NCBI RefSeq assembly: GCF_004924335.1
Contig: NZ_CP024633.1
Span: forward strand, 2,914,001 to 2,978,000
Direction: 5' to 3'
DNA from: Mycobacteroides salmoniphilum
Lineage (GTDB): Bacteria; Actinomycetota; Actinomycetes; Mycobacteriales; Mycobacteriaceae
Length of the DNA: 64,000 nt
This document shows, one piece after another, positions 19,519 through 32,558 of this stretch. The notes beneath the pieces are model-generated. The model ran no database searches. It was not told the DNA's origin and was given only the letters and a program-made list of their open reading frames with translations. Within the stretch, counting starts at the first letter, position 1, and each line of letters starts with the position of its first letter. A program made the translations under genes and the position numbers.

Positions 19519-22299
<2,781 letters not shown>

Positions 22300-22300
22300 C

Positions 22301-25081
22301 TTAGACCCGTTCCTTCTCGCGGAGTTCGTACGCCTCGATGACGTCGCCCTCCTTGATGTCGTTGTAGGTCAGCGTCAGACCGCACTCGTAACCATCGCGA
22401 ACCTCAGTGACGTCATCCTTCTCCCGCTTGAGCGATGAGATGGTGACCGTCTCGGCGACCACGATGTTGTCGCGCAGCAGGCGGGCCTTGGCGTTGCGCC
22501 GGAGGATGCCCGAGGTGACCAGGCAGCCGGCGATGTTGCCGACCTTGGACGACCGGAACAATGCCCGGATCTCGGCGCGGCCCAGCTCGACCTCTTCGTA
22601 GACCGGCTTGAGCATGCCCTTGAGCGCACTCTCGATCTCGTCGATGGCCTGGTAGATCACCGAGTAGTACCGAATGTCGACGCCCTCGCGGTTGGCCAGC
22701 TCGGTCGCCTTGCCCTCGGCCCGCACATTGAAGCCGATGATGATGGCGTCCGAGGCCGAGGCCAAGTTGACGTTGGTTTCGGTGACACCACCGACACCGC
22801 GGTCAATGACCCGCAGCTGCACCTCGTCGTCGATCGCGATACCGAGCAGCGCCTCTTCCAAGGCTTCGACCGTACCGGCGTTGTCGCCCTTGAGGATCAG
22901 GTTCAGCTGGCTGGTTTCCTTCAGTGCGGCATCCAGGTCGTCCAGGCTGATCCGCTTGCGGCTACGGGCGGCCAGCGCATTGCGCTTGCGCGCACTGCGA
23001 CGATCGGCGATCTGCCGGGCAATCCGGTCCTCGTCGACGACAAGCAGGTTGTCACCCGCACCGGGCACCGAGGTGAATCCGATGACCTGGACCGGACGCG
23101 ATGGCAGCGCCTCCTCGACGTCCTCGCCGTGCTCGTCCACCATCCGACGCACGCGGCCGTACGCATCTCCGGCGACGATCGAGTCGCCGACCCGCAGCGT
23201 TCCGCGCTGGATGAGCACCGTGGCCACGGGACCGCGACCGCGGTCCAGATGCGCCTCGATCGCCACACCCTGGGCCTCCATATCGGGGTTGGCACGCAGA
23301 TCCAGTGCCGCGTCCGCGGTCAACAGGACTGCCTCCAGCAGGGCGTCGATATTGGTGCCCTGCTTGGCCGAGATGTCGACGAACATGGTGTCGCCACCGA
23401 AGTCCTCGGCAACCAGGTTGTACTCGGTGAGCTGCGCCCGGATCTTGCCCGGGTCGGCACCTTCCTTGTCGATCTTGTTGACCGCGACCACGATCGGCAC
23501 GTCGGCCGCCTGGGCGTGGTTGATGGCTTCCACCGTCTGCGGCATGACGCCGTCATCGGCGGCAACCACCAGGATCGCGATATCGGTGGCCTTGGCACCA
23601 CGCGCACGCATGGCGGTGAACGCCTCGTGACCCGGGGTGTCGATGAAGGTGACGAGCCGCTCGTTGCCGTCCAGCTGGGTCAAGACCTGGTAGGCACCGA
23701 TGTGCTGGGTGATGCCACCGGCCTCGCCCTCGCGGACGTTGGCCTGCCGGATGGTGTCCAGCAGTCGGGTCTTGCCGTGGTCGACGTGACCCATGACGGT
23801 GACAACCGGCGGTCGGATCTCCAGATCCTCTTCACCGCCCTCATCCTCGCCGTAGGTGAGGTCGAAGGACTGCAGCAGCTCGCGGTCCTCGTCCTCGGGG
23901 CTCACGACCTGGACGACGTAGTTCATCTCGCCGCCCAGTAGCTCCAGGGTCTCGTCGCCTACCGACTGCGTGGCAGTCACCATCTCGCCGAGGTTGAACA
24001 GCGCCTGTACCAGCGAAGCCGGGTTGGCGTCGATCTTCTCCGCGAAATCGCTCAGCGAAGCACCACGCGCGAGCCGGATGACCTCTCCGTTGCCGTGCGG
24101 CAACCGCACACCACCGACGACGGGCGCCTGCATGTTCTCGTACTCGGCGCGTTTTGCCCGCTTCGACTTGCGACCACGCTTGGGCGCACCACCGGGACGT
24201 CCGAAGGCACCGGCCGCACCACCGCGCTGACCGGGACGGCCACCACCGCCGCCACCGCCGGGGCGACCACGGAAGCCACCGGCGCCAGCGGCGCCGGGAG
24301 GACCACCAGCGGGAGCACCGCTACCCGCACCGCCGCCGCGGTAGTTACCGCCGCCGCCACCACCGGGACCACCCGGGCGACCACCACCGGGACCACCGGG
24401 ACGGCCACCACCGGGACCACCTGGGCGACCACCACCGGGACGCGGCGGGCGGGGGCCCATGGATCCGGGCGACGGGCGCGGGGGCATGTTGCTCGGGGAG
24501 GCTCCACCGGGACGAGGAGCTCCGGGACGCGGCGCCTGAGGACGCGGCGCAACAGGACGTTCGACCGGCTGCGCCGAGGAGAACGGGTTGTTGCCGACGC
24601 GCGGCACCCGGGGAGCTCCAGGCTTGGGACCCGGCGTCGCACCCGGACGGGGTGACGGCGCGGGTGCTGCCGGTGCTGCAGCGGACGCATCCGCCGCGGG
24701 CGACGCCGCAGCGCTCGGCGTGGGAGCGGCCGGTGCGACGGGCGCAGCGGCTGCAGGCGTGGACACAACCGGAGGTTCCGGCGCAGGGGGGGCCTCGACA
24801 ACCGGCTCAGCGACCTTCTTCGGTGCCGGCTTGGGGGCGCCGGGCTTGGGACCGGCCTTCTTCGGGGCTGCCGCTGTCTCGGCGGGTGCGCCATTGGATC
24901 CGGCGGCAGCGGGCTTATCGCCACCACCGAATGCCTCACGAAGACGCCGCGCGACGGGGGCTTCCACCGTCGAAGATGCGGACTTAACGAATTCGCCCTG
25001 ATCGCTCAGTCGGGCGAGAACTTCTTTACTGGTCACACCGAGTTCTTTAGCTAACTCGTGTACCCGGGCCTTGCCTGCCAC
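22301..25081 (-). CDS. infB: Translation initiation factor IF-2
   Basis: The 926-residue protein begins with an IF2_N domain ([19 protein letters not shown]), then about 250 residues of Ala/Pro and Gly/Pro-rich low complexity (55-305), a second IF2_N region, and the GTPase core with GHVDHGKT near residue 430, DTPGHEAF and NKIDKEG. The C-terminal domains bind initiator tRNA. Start is a GTG at 25081. The Gly-rich stretch (coding bases around 24350-24450) contains tandem GGPGGGRP units that may vary in number between strains. Confidence 0.97.
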   Translation of the reverse strand: MAGKARVHELAKELGVTSKEVLARLSDQGEFVKSASSTVEAPVARRLREAFGGGDKPAAAGSNGAPAETAAAPKKAGPKPGAPKPAPKKVAEPVVEAPPAPEPPVVSTPAAAAPVAPAAPTPSAAASPAADASAAAPAAPAPSPRPGATPGPKPGAPRVPRVGNNPFSSAQPVERPVAPRPQAPRPGAPRPGGASPSNMPPRPSPGSMGPRPPRPGGGRPGGPGGGRPGGPGGGRPGGPGGGGGGNYRGGGAGSGAPAGGPPGAAGAGGFRGRPGGGGGGGRPGQRGGAAGAFGRPGGAPKRGRKSKRAKRAEYENMQAPVVGGVRLPHGNGEVIRLARGASLSDFAEKIDANPASLVQALFNLGEMVTATQSVGDETLELLGGEMNYVVQVVSPEDEDRELLQSFDLTYGEDEGGEEDLEIRPPVVTVMGHVDHGKTRLLDTIRQANVREGEAGGITQHIGAYQVLTQLDGNERLVTFIDTPGHEAFTAMRARGAKATDIAILVVAADDGVMPQTVEAINHAQAADVPIVVAVNKIDKEGADPGKIRAQLTEYNLVAEDFGGDTMFVDISAKQGTNIDALLEAVLLTADAALDLRANPDMEAQGVAIEAHLDRGRGPVATVLIQRGTLRVGDSIVAGDAYGRVRRMVDEHGEDVEEALPSRPVQVIGFTSVPGAGDNLLVVDEDRIARQIADRRSARKRNALAARSRKRISLDDLDAALKETSQLNLILKGDNAGTVEALEEALLGIAIDDEVQLRVIDRGVGGVTETNVNLASASDAIIIGFNVRAEGKATELANREGVDIRYYSVIYQAIDEIESALKGMLKPVYEEVELGRAEIRALFRSSKVGNIAGCLVTSGILRRNAKARLLRDNIVVAETVTISSLKREKDDVTEVRDGYECGLTLTYNDIKEGDVIEAYELREKERV

Positions 25082-25169
25082 TGCTCTCCTGTCTGCGAGG
25101 CAGCGGCTTCAGGCGCCGTGCCTCGTGTTAGCTGTGATGGACGATCATCATCGACGCTTCACGGTGTGC

Positions 25170-25487
25170 TCATTGTTTGTCGTTGCCAATCTCTTGGTAT
25201 TGCTCAACAAGTTCGAAGACCGCGGAGGTATCCGGGTTTCCGCTGATCCGAAGCGCTCGCGCGAACGCTCGCCGCTTTACCGCCAGGTGGCAACACTGCG
25301 CCGACCGATGCAACCACGCACCTCGGCCGGGCAGTCTGCGACGGGTATCGACAACAACGCGTCGATCATCCGTAGCAACCACACGAAACAGATCTGCAGC
25401 CAACTCTCGCCCCCGGCAGCCGACACATGTCCGTACCGGTTTTCCGGTTTGAGCATGTGCGAACACCGAAGTCTCGCGCTGGATCAC
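25170..25487 (-). CDS. ylxR: YlxR-family (DUF448) RNA-binding protein
   Basis: The 105-residue protein has the YlxR signature PVRTCVGCRGRE, and GRGAWLHRS...C...AVKRRAFARALR in its second half. YlxR proteins are small nucleic-acid-binding factors encoded between nusA and infB in many bacteria. Here the gene is still next to infB (88 bp), but nusA is about 2.2 kb away, with three genes between. The start ATG at 25487 is tentative; the conserved part begins near residue 15. Confidence 0.88.
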   Translation of the reverse strand: MIQRETSVFAHAQTGKPVRTCVGCRGRELAADLFRVVATDDRRVVVDTRRRLPGRGAWLHRSAQCCHLAVKRRAFARALRISGNPDTSAVFELVEQYQEIGNDKQ

Positions 25488-25563
25488 GGCTTAGTCTACC
25501 GTCCGCGACACCTTATTTATGAATCGGCCCACAGCCTCGAATGACAAGGCTGTATTCCGGTTG

Positions 25564-25995
25564 TCAAACCGCCGCCACGATGAACGTCACCACACCGACC
25601 AAAGCCAGTGCCTTGACGCACTCGACCGCGACATACGCCAGATGTACACGGCCGCGCCCGGCATATTCCGCTCCATCCCGGATCGCGTTGGACCGTCTCA
25701 TCATGGCTGGTCGCACAGCTGCCAGCTGGATTGCCAGACACACACATGCCGCGATCACCGGGGCGATCTCACCGGTGGAGCGATTGCCCAGCACCATCAG
25801 CAACAGCAGAGCCGAAGCCAGTACACACTCCACCGCGTTGAGCGCACGGAACACCACGCGACCTATCGCGAGCCCCACGGGGATCGTCACGCCCGGCGCC
25901 CGGAACTTCAGCGGCGCCTCGATGAACGAGATCGCCACCACCAGGCCCAACCAGAATGCGGCCAGCGCCGCCACACCTACATCTATGCGCGTCAT
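25564..25995 (-). CDS. Four-helix membrane protein coupled to hmp
   Basis: The 143-residue protein has four hydrophobic segments and a first-helix motif FWLGLVVAISFIEAPLKFRAPGVT, typical of small DUF1772/DUF4149-like membrane proteins whose function is not established. Its ATG at 25995 overlaps the hmp stop codon (ATGA), so it is the third gene of nsrR-hmp-membrane protein. A role in nitric-oxide defence or a haem/quinone-linked process is suggested only by this coupling. Confidence 0.65.
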   Translation of the reverse strand: MTRIDVGVAALAAFWLGLVVAISFIEAPLKFRAPGVTIPVGLAIGRVVFRALNAVECVLASALLLLMVLGNRSTGEIAPVIAACVCLAIQLAAVRPAMMRRSNAIRDGAEYAGRGRVHLAYVAVECVKALALVGVVTFIVAAV

Positions 25996-27182
25996 GCCAT
26001 AGATGAAGCCAACGGCCCGAACAGCTCGTGATTGATCTGCTCCTGCGGGATTCCGAGAGACACTAGATCTTCGTTGACGGCCGACATGAACGGCCGCGGA
26101 CCGCAGACGAACACGGTCGATAGCCGGTTGAGCGGCAGGCGGTGCAGGCTCATGCGGCCGACACCGTGCGCGGGAAGCTCCACATGGGCCCGTTCGTACC
26201 ACGTGTGCAGCCGACCGGCGGGCAGCCGGCCCACGAGATCTGCCAACTCGTGTCGGTAGGCGTGCGCGGCAGCCGACTGATCGGCGTGCAGCACCACGAC
26301 CTCGCGCGACGACTGCGTGGCTACGAGCTCTTGCAGCATCCCCATGATCGGCGTACAGCCGATGCCTGCGGATACCAGAACCAACGGATCCGTCGAATCG
26401 TCGAGCGTGAACTCGCCCATAGGTACCGAGACTCGCAACTGTTGTCCCTCGAAGACGTTGTCGTAGAGGAAGTTCGACACCTCACCCGCGGGAGTACCAC
26501 CACCACTGATCCGCTTGACGGCGATACGCCAGCCACCCTGATGGGCGCCACGCGACAAACTGTATTGACGAATCTGCCTGGCCCCGTCCGGCAACGTGAC
26601 TTGTACCGATACATACTGTCCCGGAAGGAAACTCGGCAACTCACCGGATACCCCGCGTAACTCAAATCCGGCCACATCCGCCGATTCCAATTGGCGGCGC
26701 ACCACCGTGACCTGCTGCCACACATCGCCCGGCGCAACCCCCGCAGCGCCGTACAGCGCCTTCTCCCGTGCGATCAATTCATTGGCCATGAGCCAGTAGA
26801 ATTCGCTCCACGCCTTCGCGACCTCGTCGGTCACCGCGGAGCCCAGCACCTCCGCGATCGCGGCGAAGAGATGCTCGTAGACGATCGGATACTGCTCGGC
26901 GACAATTCCCAACGAGGCATGTTTGTGGGCAATCCTGTCGAGCACCGAATCATATTGGGCACCATTGCCTTCCAGCACAAGCCCGGCGAACGACGCGATG
27001 GATGCGGCAAGCGCCTTCGGCTGCTCCCCCGCGGCCTGGTTGCCCCGGTTGAACAGATCACGAAGTAGTTCGGGGTGCGCCGCGAACAGCTTGGAGTAGA
27101 ACAGCGGTGTGATTTCGTCGATCGCCCCCGCCACCGCGGGGAGGGTTTGACGGATGACTGCCAGTGACTCTGCTGATAGCAC
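25992..27182 (-). CDS. hmp: Flavohaemoglobin (nitric oxide dioxygenase)
   Basis: The 396-residue protein has a globin domain with B10 Tyr29 and proximal His88 (IAHKHASLGI), then a ferredoxin-reductase FAD domain (RQYSLS, GGGTPAGEVSNFL) and an NAD domain (VSAGIGCTPIMGML, VFVCGPRPFM). It converts NO to nitrate with O2 and NAD(P)H. The GTG at 27182 was chosen; AAGGAAG lies about 7 bases upstream and the family starts just before this globin helix. It lies 4 bp after nsrR, whose product is the expected NO-responsive repressor. Confidence 0.93.
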   Translation of the reverse strand: MLSAESLAVIRQTLPAVAGAIDEITPLFYSKLFAAHPELLRDLFNRGNQAAGEQPKALAASIASFAGLVLEGNGAQYDSVLDRIAHKHASLGIVAEQYPIVYEHLFAAIAEVLGSAVTDEVAKAWSEFYWLMANELIAREKALYGAAGVAPGDVWQQVTVVRRQLESADVAGFELRGVSGELPSFLPGQYVSVQVTLPDGARQIRQYSLSRGAHQGGWRIAVKRISGGGTPAGEVSNFLYDNVFEGQQLRVSVPMGEFTLDDSTDPLVLVSAGIGCTPIMGMLQELVATQSSREVVVLHADQSAAAHAYRHELADLVGRLPAGRLHTWYERAHVELPAHGVGRMSLHRLPLNRLSTVFVCGPRPFMSAVNEDLVSLGIPQEQINHELFGPLASSMA

Positions 27183-27186
27183 GTGA

Positions 27187-27600
27187 CTACTTCCTTTCCA
27201 TTGTTGGACGCGCGATTTCGGCCACCGTCCACTGATCGAGGTCGGCGAAGAATGCCTCCTGCGCCGAGCGAAGCGCATCGCGTAGGCGACAGGCGCGCCG
27301 GAGGGGGCAGGGCACGGCTCCCTCGCAGTCGATGACCTCGCCGTCGCGCTCCAATTTCCGAACCAGCGATCCCACCCGACGGTCGAGCCCGCCTTGTGTG
27401 ATGCACACTCCCCCGTGGCGTCCGCGGGTGGACTCAATCGCACCCATTTCCGAAAGCCGGGCAACGACTTTCGTGGCATGCGTGTAGGGCACGCAAAGTT
27501 GGATGGCAAGATCACCGGTGTGCAGTTGAACGCCCGGCCCTTCGGTGGCCAGCCGCATGACAATGCGCAGACCCAGGTCGGTGAATCGCGTTAGTTGCAC
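27187..27600 (-). CDS. nsrR: NsrR-type Rrf2 family NO-sensing repressor
   Basis: The 137-residue Rrf2 protein has an N-terminal winged helix beginning MQLTRFTDLGLRIVMRLA and three cysteines in C-x5-C-x5-C spacing (CEGAVPCPLRRAC, near residues 93-105), the [4Fe-4S] ligand arrangement of NsrR; Asp8 matches the fourth ligand reported in Streptomyces NsrR. NO destroys the cluster and lifts repression. The gene precedes hmp and its start codon lies inside a perfect inverted repeat (27598-27630), so it is very likely autorepressed and may be translated from a leaderless mRNA. Confidence 0.92.
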   Translation of the reverse strand: MQLTRFTDLGLRIVMRLATEGPGVQLHTGDLAIQLCVPYTHATKVVARLSEMGAIESTRGRHGGVCITQGGLDRRVGSLVRKLERDGEVIDCEGAVPCPLRRACRLRDALRSAQEAFFADLDQWTVAEIARPTMERK

Positions 27601-27630
27601 ATAACTTGTATATGAGATGCAAGTTATGTG
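27598..27630 (-). promoter_or_regulatory. NsrR operator/promoter overlapping the nsrR start codon
   Basis: CACATAACTTG (27598-27608) and CAAGTTATGTG (27620-27630) form a perfect 11 bp inverted repeat with an 11 bp spacer. The inner 23 bp read AACTTGTATAT-G-AGATGCAAGTT, an 11-1-11 dyad matching the geometry of NsrR sites. On the minus strand TATACA lies 6 bases before the GTG, so transcription may begin at the start codon itself. The nsrR start codon occupies the edge of the dyad. Binding is inferred. Confidence 0.8.
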
Positions 27631-27669
27631 GCGATAGGGACTTTGGTCAGTACCTACCGCTACTCGGCG

Positions 27670-28665
27670 CTAGCTTTCGGGGTCCGCGTCACTTCTGATG
27701 TCGATGCGCCATCCGGTGAGACGAGCCGCCAGGCGGGCGTTCTGCCCCTCCTTGCCGATCGCCAGGGACAGCTGGAAATCGGGGACGATGACGCGGGCAG
27801 CCTTACCCGCCTCATCGATGACCGATACCGATACCACCTTGGCGGGTGAGAGCGCATTCGCGACGAACCGCGCGGGGTCCGGGTCGTAATCGATGATGTC
27901 GATCTTTTCGCCGGCGAGCTCGCTCATCACATTGCGTACCCGCTGCCCCATCGGCCCGATGCAGGCTCCTTTGGCGTTGAGCCCGGAAACCTTCGAGGCC
28001 ACCGCAATCTTGGACCGGTGCCCCGCCTCGCGGGCAACCGCGACGATCTCCACGGAGCCGTCATGGATCTCCGGCACCTCCAGTGAAAACAGCTTGCGCA
28101 CCAGATTCGGGTGCGTCCGCGACAGGGTGATCAACGGCTCGCGTGCACCGCGGGATACACCAACGACATAGCAGCGCAACCGATCTCCGTGACGGTAGTC
28201 CTCGCCCGGCACCTGCTCGGCCGCTGGGATGACCCCCTCGGATCCCTTTGTCTCGCTACCCATGCGGACCACGACAAGCCCCCGCGCGTTGGCCCGAGCG
28301 TCGCGCTGGATCACTCCGCCGACGATCTCGCCCTCGCGAGTGGAGAACTCACCGAACTTGTGCTCGTTCTCCGCGTCACGCACGCCCTGCTGGAACACCT
28401 GCCGCGCGGTGGTGGCGGCGATACGGCCGAATCCCTCAGGCGTGGCATCCCATTCGGTGATGAGATTGCCGTCCTCGTCGGTCTCGCGGGCCAACACACG
28501 CACCACACCCGTCTTGCGATCGAGTTCGATACGCGCGTTGGGCTCATGCCCGTCGGTATGCCGGTAGGCCGTCAGCAGCGCCGATTTGATGATGTCAATC
28601 GCCTCGTCGACGGTGATGCCCTTATCGGCGGCCATCAGGTTTACCGCTGCGGGATCGATATTCAT
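27670..28665 (-). CDS. nusA: Transcription termination/antitermination factor NusA
   Basis: The 331-residue NusA has the N-terminal RNAP-binding domain, an S1 domain ([25 protein letters not shown]) and two KH domains ([24 protein letters not shown] and [18 protein letters not shown]). Mycobacterial NusA lacks the C-terminal acidic repeats, and the length fits. It acts in pausing, rRNA antitermination and termination. It overlaps rimP by 4 bp (ATGA). Downstream, the usual ylxR-infB is displaced by the nsrR-hmp module. Confidence 0.96.
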   Translation of the reverse strand: MNIDPAAVNLMAADKGITVDEAIDIIKSALLTAYRHTDGHEPNARIELDRKTGVVRVLARETDEDGNLITEWDATPEGFGRIAATTARQVFQQGVRDAENEHKFGEFSTREGEIVGGVIQRDARANARGLVVVRMGSETKGSEGVIPAAEQVPGEDYRHGDRLRCYVVGVSRGAREPLITLSRTHPNLVRKLFSLEVPEIHDGSVEIVAVAREAGHRSKIAVASKVSGLNAKGACIGPMGQRVRNVMSELAGEKIDIIDYDPDPARFVANALSPAKVVSVSVIDEAGKAARVIVPDFQLSLAIGKEGQNARLAARLTGWRIDIRSDADPES

Positions 28666-29189
28666 GCGCCACCTCCAGTTTCGGCTGCTCCAGCCAGATT
28701 TAGTTCCTGTGGGTTGGGCGTTGTGAACTCCACCTGCACGACCGCGCTCTCGATATCGGAGAACGCGAGATCACGGACGGTCCAGCCGGTGCCCTTGACC
28801 GGTTTACGCACCACCACTTGTATTCCGTCATCGTTCGCGATGCCGATGCGACCGAGCAGATCCTCACCATCGGCGAGGTGAATCTGCGCCAGCCGGCCGT
28901 GGGCACGTCGAAAATGCACAGGAGTGGTGAGCGGACGATCGACTCCGGGGGTGGTGATTTCCAGCTCGTAGGCCACCCAACCGGTGTCCGCCTCGTCCAA
29001 GAACGCCGATGCGGTGTGACTCAGCGCGGCGACCGCGTCCAAGTTCACCGGAGAGTCCGAGTCGACCACGACCGTGATGCGGGCAGGAACCGTGTCGTCG
29101 TTAACGACGACACTCTCGATCTCGACGCCTGACCGGGAGAACTCGGGAGCGAGCAGCTCGATCACCTGGTCATCGGATGGCAGCCCCAT
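28662..29189 (-). CDS. rimP: Ribosome maturation factor RimP
   Basis: The 175-residue protein has the RimP N-terminal domain ([12 protein letters not shown]) and the motif [30 protein letters not shown], then a C-terminal SH3-like domain. It is needed for 30S maturation and is the first gene of the rimP-nusA operon. Start ATG at 29189 gives [13 protein letters not shown]. Its promoter must lie within 29190-29329, shared with the divergent lipoprotein gene. Confidence 0.95.
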   Translation of the reverse strand: MGLPSDDQVIELLAPEFSRSGVEIESVVVNDDTVPARITVVVDSDSPVNLDAVAALSHTASAFLDEADTGWVAYELEITTPGVDRPLTTPVHFRRAHGRLAQIHLADGEDLLGRIGIANDDGIQVVVRKPVKGTGWTVRDLAFSDIESAVVQVEFTTPNPQELNLAGAAETGGGA

Positions 29190-29329
29190 GGCGTTTGTGG
29201 CTCCTCATCTTGAGTTGTCGGGCGGTTCAGCTTGCACACACTAGCCGGACTCTCGTCCTGACCAGCACTCCACCTTACGCCCGGCGAGGGCTGTCATGCG
29301 CCAACCGCGCACACTGGCAGGATGGGCGA

Positions 29330-29800
29330 ATGCCCAAAAGCCTGTCGCGCCGCGACCTGTTGATCGGCGGCGCCGCACTCGGCGTCGCCGTCGTGGCCGC
29401 CGCGTGCCAGCAGACTCCCGATGCCAAACCCGAGGTGGACGACCTACTCACCCAGATCGACCTTGCTCAGCGCGATGCCACATCGGCGACCGCAGCGGCC
29501 ACCGCCAACGCCGAACTGGCACCCGCGCTGACGGCCGTCGCAGCAATCCGCCGCGCACACGGCGTTGCCCTGGCCAAGGAGCTCGCCCGCATCCCGGGCG
29601 CGACCACGACCACGCCGCCGTCCAGCACCACCACATCGCCGACGTCACCACCACCACAGCTCGAACAGATCAAGACCCAACTCAAGGACTCATCGAGATC
29701 AGCGATGGACCTGGCAACCAAACAGAGCGGATACCGCGCCGGACTGCTGGCCTCGATCAGCGCAGCCTGTGCCTCAGCAGCCGAAGTTGACCTGCCATGA
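29330..29800 (+). CDS. Ala/Thr-rich lipoprotein with twin-Arg-like signal (Rv2843-like position)
   Basis: The 156-residue product starts MPKSLSRRDLLIGGAAL, an RR-containing signal, and has the lipobox AAAC at residues 23-26, so it may be a Tat-exported lipoprotein. A Thr/Ser/Pro-rich linker (about residues 90-108) follows an Ala-rich helical part. It occupies the position of M. tuberculosis Rv2843. The next gene starts within its stop codon (ATGA). No function is known to me. Confidence 0.75.
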   Translation: MPKSLSRRDLLIGGAALGVAVVAAACQQTPDAKPEVDDLLTQIDLAQRDATSATAAATANAELAPALTAVAAIRRAHGVALAKELARIPGATTTTPPSSTTTSPTSPPPQLEQIKTQLKDSSRSAMDLATKQSGYRAGLLASISAACASAAEVDLP

Positions 29801-30267
29801 CAACGACCGAACCCACACCGCAGCCGGCCTCCTCGGCCGACGACACGGCATTGGCCGATGCCCTGGCCAACGAGCACGCCGCCATCTACGCGTATGGACT
29901 GGTGTCGGCACACTCGGTCCCCGACAACAACTGGCTGGTCACCGAGTGCCTCATCGAACACCGGCTGTGCCGCGAGGAGTGCATCGCCAAGCTGCGTGGC
30001 CGTTCGGTGACCGCGCCGGTGGCCGCTGCCGGCTACACGACTCCGTTCCCGGTCAACACCCCCGCCGACGCCACCAAGCTGGCGCTGCAGGTCGAGGCGG
30101 ACACCGCGGCGCGCTGGCGCGCTGTCGCCGAACTGGCCGACAACGGTGACGATCGTGGATTCGCGGTACGGATGCTCACCGAGAGCGCGATCCGCGCGGC
30201 GCGGTGGCGGGTGGCCGCCGACATCACGCCCGCCAGTATCGCGTTCCCGGGAGGGACCGAAACCTAG
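29797..30267 (+). CDS. DUF4439 ferritin-like protein (Rv2844-like)
   Basis: The 156-residue alanine-rich protein matches the ferritin-like DUF4439 family: ALANEHAAIYAYGLV near residue 28 and ECLIEHRLCREECIAKL near 55 supply E-x-x-H type helices. The family belongs to the ferritin fold but metal binding has not been established as far as I know. It is translationally coupled to the lipoprotein gene and matches M. tuberculosis Rv2844 in position. Its 3' end overlaps that of the opposing SRPBCC gene by 4 bp. Confidence 0.75.
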   Translation: MTTTEPTPQPASSADDTALADALANEHAAIYAYGLVSAHSVPDNNWLVTECLIEHRLCREECIAKLRGRSVTAPVAAAGYTTPFPVNTPADATKLALQVEADTAARWRAVAELADNGDDRGFAVRMLTESAIRAARWRVAADITPASIAFPGGTET

Positions 30268-30746
30268 GCGAAGTGTTTCTGGGTGTCGGTGATCAGACCG
30301 GACAGCCCGCGACGGATCACCGGCTTGAGATGGCGGGCGAAGCCCAGGGACGGCTCGATGAAAAAGCTCCAGGTGAACAGCGAACCCGTCGCGGTGCCCA
30401 CCACCTCGTAGAGCTCACCGAACCGTTTGGTGCCCGGGAAGGTTGCCGTCTCGACGGTGAACGCGTTGCGGTATCGCTCGGGGCTCTCCTCCCACACAAT
30501 GAACCGCTCGTTGACGGCGGCACCGGGAAGTGCGAGCTTGGCGGTGCGGGTGGAGCCCACACCTCGCGGCTCCGGCGAAGTCCAACCGATCTTGTTGATG
30601 GCCTTGCACCAGTGCAGCGGGCTTTCACCATTGAGTTCGGCCCACACCGTCGCCGCGTCCTTGGGCAGCGGGGTCGAGAAGGTATACACGAAATCGCTTG
30701 TGTCAAAATCGCTTTCGACCAATGAGGCAAGCTTAAAAGACGGCAT
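30264..30746 (-). CDS. SRPBCC/polyketide-cyclase-like protein
   Basis: The 160-residue protein looks like an SRPBCC helix-grip protein: FVYTFSTPLPKDAATVWAEL at the N-terminus (typical first strand and helix), RFIVWEESPERYRNAFTVE, and a long C-terminal helix (FARHLKPVIRRGLSGLITDTQKHF). These bind hydrophobic ligands, often lipids or polyketides. Nothing shows the ligand. It begins 2 bp after the stop position of proS is passed and is not part of the conserved Rv order, so may be a local addition. Confidence 0.7.
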   Translation of the reverse strand: MPSFKLASLVESDFDTSDFVYTFSTPLPKDAATVWAELNGESPLHWCKAINKIGWTSPEPRGVGSTRTAKLALPGAAVNERFIVWEESPERYRNAFTVETATFPGTKRFGELYEVVGTATGSLFTWSFFIEPSLGFARHLKPVIRRGLSGLITDTQKHFA

Positions 30747-30748
30747 GT

Positions 30749-32506
30749 CTATACCTTATCGCCTACCGAAATCGCCTCCGTGACGGACGTCACCGCGTCG
30801 GCCACCGCAATGGACTGCGCCTCGCCCGTGAACCGGTTGCGCAGCTCGAGGGTCCCATCGGCCCAACCGCGGCCGATCACCACGATCCAGGGCACACCGA
30901 GCAGCTCGGCGTCCTTGAACTTGACACCCGGAGAGGCGGTGCGGTCATCGAGCAGCACCTCATGCCCCAACCGATCGAGGTCGGCGGCCAGCGCCTCGGC
31001 CCCGGCCCGCGCGGCCTCGTCCTTGTTGGCGATGACGACGTGCACATCGAACGGCGATACCGCGGCGGGCCAGCGCAGCCCGAGCTCGTCGTGCTGCTGC
31101 TCGGCGACGACGGCCACTAGCCGCGAGACGCCGACACCGTACGAGCCCTGGGTGAGCCGCACCGGCTTGCCGTTCTCGCCGAGCACGTCGACGGTGAATG
31201 CGTCGGTGTACTTGCGGCCCAACTGGAAGATGTGGCCGATCTCGATCCCGCGTGCCGACACCAGCTGCCCCGCACCGTCGGGCGAGGGGTCACCGTCGCG
31301 CACCTCGGCGGCCTCGATGGTGCCGTCGGGGATGAAGTCGCGCCCGGCGACGAGGTTGACCACGTGCTTTCCGGGTTCATCGGCGCCGGTGATCCAGCTG
31401 GTGCCCTCCACGATCCGCGGATCGACCAGGTACCGCACGCCGTTGGCGATCAATCCCTTCGGCCCGATGTAGCCGCGCACCAGGAACGGATGCTTGGCGA
31501 AGTCCGCGTCACCGATCAGCTCGTACTCGGCGGGCTCCAGTGCGGCGCCGAGGCGCTTGTCGTCAATCTCACGATCCCCGGGGACTCCGACGGCCAGCAG
31601 TTCCCACTCGCCACCGGGCTGGCGCACCTTCAGCAGAATGTTCTTGAGAGTGTCGGCCGCCGTCACGGGCCTGCCGAGATCGGCCGAATTCGCCCAGTCC
31701 ACCAGAGTCGCGATGGTCGGAGTGTCACCCGTCTCATGCACGACGGCTTCGGGAAGTCCCTCGACGGGCCGCGCCGGCGGTGCCGGTGTGATGACCGCCT
31801 CGACGTTGGCGGCGTATCCGGATTCCACGCATCGCACGAAAGTGTCTTCCCCGGTGGGGCTTTCGGCGAGGAATTCCTCGGACGCACTACCGCCCATGGC
31901 TCCCGAGGTGGCAGCGACGATCACATAGTCCAGACCCAGCCGGCCGAATATCCGTTGATATGCCTCGCGGTGCGCGTGATAGGCCGTCTTGAGCCCGTCA
32001 TCGGAGGTATCGAAGGAATACGAGTCCTTCATGACGAATTCGCGCCCACGCAGAATGCCCGCACGCGGACGCGCCTCGTCCCGGTACTTCGTCTGGACCT
32101 GGTAGAGGATGACCGGGAAATCCTTGTAGGAGCTGTACTCCCCCTTCACGGTGAGCGCGAACAGCTCCTCGTGGGTGGGGCCCAGCATCATGTCGACACC
32201 GCGCCGATCCTTGAGCCGGAACAGCGAATCGCCGTACTCGGTCCACCGGTTTGTGGTCTCATACGGCGCGCGCGGAAGCAGAGCGGGCAGCAGGATCTCT
32301 TGGCCGCCAATGGCATTCATCTCTTCACGGACGATGTTCTCGATCTTGCGGAGGACCCGAAGGCCGAGCGGTAGCCAGCTGTACACACCCGGCGCAATGG
32401 GGCGCACATAGCCCGCGCGGATGAGCAGCTTGTGGCTGGGAACCTCGGCATCGGCCGGGTCGTCGCGCAGCGTGCGTACAAAAAGCTCGGAAAGTCGGGT
32501 GATCAC
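30749..32506 (-). CDS. proS: Prolyl-tRNA synthetase
   Basis: The 585-residue class II enzyme charges tRNA-Pro. Motif 2 ([23 protein letters not shown]) and motif 3 ([17 protein letters not shown]) are clear, with an editing insertion between, as in bacterial-type ProS. The start is the GTG at 32506 giving [16 protein letters not shown], the N-terminus of mycobacterial ProS; upstream in-frame sequence to 32686 lies within the opposite lipoprotein-like gene. Matches Rv2845c. Confidence 0.96.
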   Translation of the reverse strand: MITRLSELFVRTLRDDPADAEVPSHKLLIRAGYVRPIAPGVYSWLPLGLRVLRKIENIVREEMNAIGGQEILLPALLPRAPYETTNRWTEYGDSLFRLKDRRGVDMMLGPTHEELFALTVKGEYSSYKDFPVILYQVQTKYRDEARPRAGILRGREFVMKDSYSFDTSDDGLKTAYHAHREAYQRIFGRLGLDYVIVAATSGAMGGSASEEFLAESPTGEDTFVRCVESGYAANVEAVITPAPPARPVEGLPEAVVHETGDTPTIATLVDWANSADLGRPVTAADTLKNILLKVRQPGGEWELLAVGVPGDREIDDKRLGAALEPAEYELIGDADFAKHPFLVRGYIGPKGLIANGVRYLVDPRIVEGTSWITGADEPGKHVVNLVAGRDFIPDGTIEAAEVRDGDPSPDGAGQLVSARGIEIGHIFQLGRKYTDAFTVDVLGENGKPVRLTQGSYGVGVSRLVAVVAEQQHDELGLRWPAAVSPFDVHVVIANKDEAARAGAEALAADLDRLGHEVLLDDRTASPGVKFKDAELLGVPWIVVIGRGWADGTLELRNRFTGEAQSIAVADAVTSVTEAISVGDKV

Positions 32507-32558
32507 GGTTGCACAGCATATCGGCGCGCCGCCCGGGCCTCCGGCTAGCATCGAGCGC

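Noticed and set aside
24350..24450. Short tandem repeats that might suggest a CRISPR
   Set aside because: They are in-frame GGPGGGRP codon repeats of IF-2 with no spacers; no CRISPR array was seen in the window.
24052..24987. Long antisense and plus-strand frames across infB
   Set aside because: Repetitive His/Arg/Thr products mirror the Gly/Pro-rich IF-2 segment; IF-2 is certain, so these are shadows.
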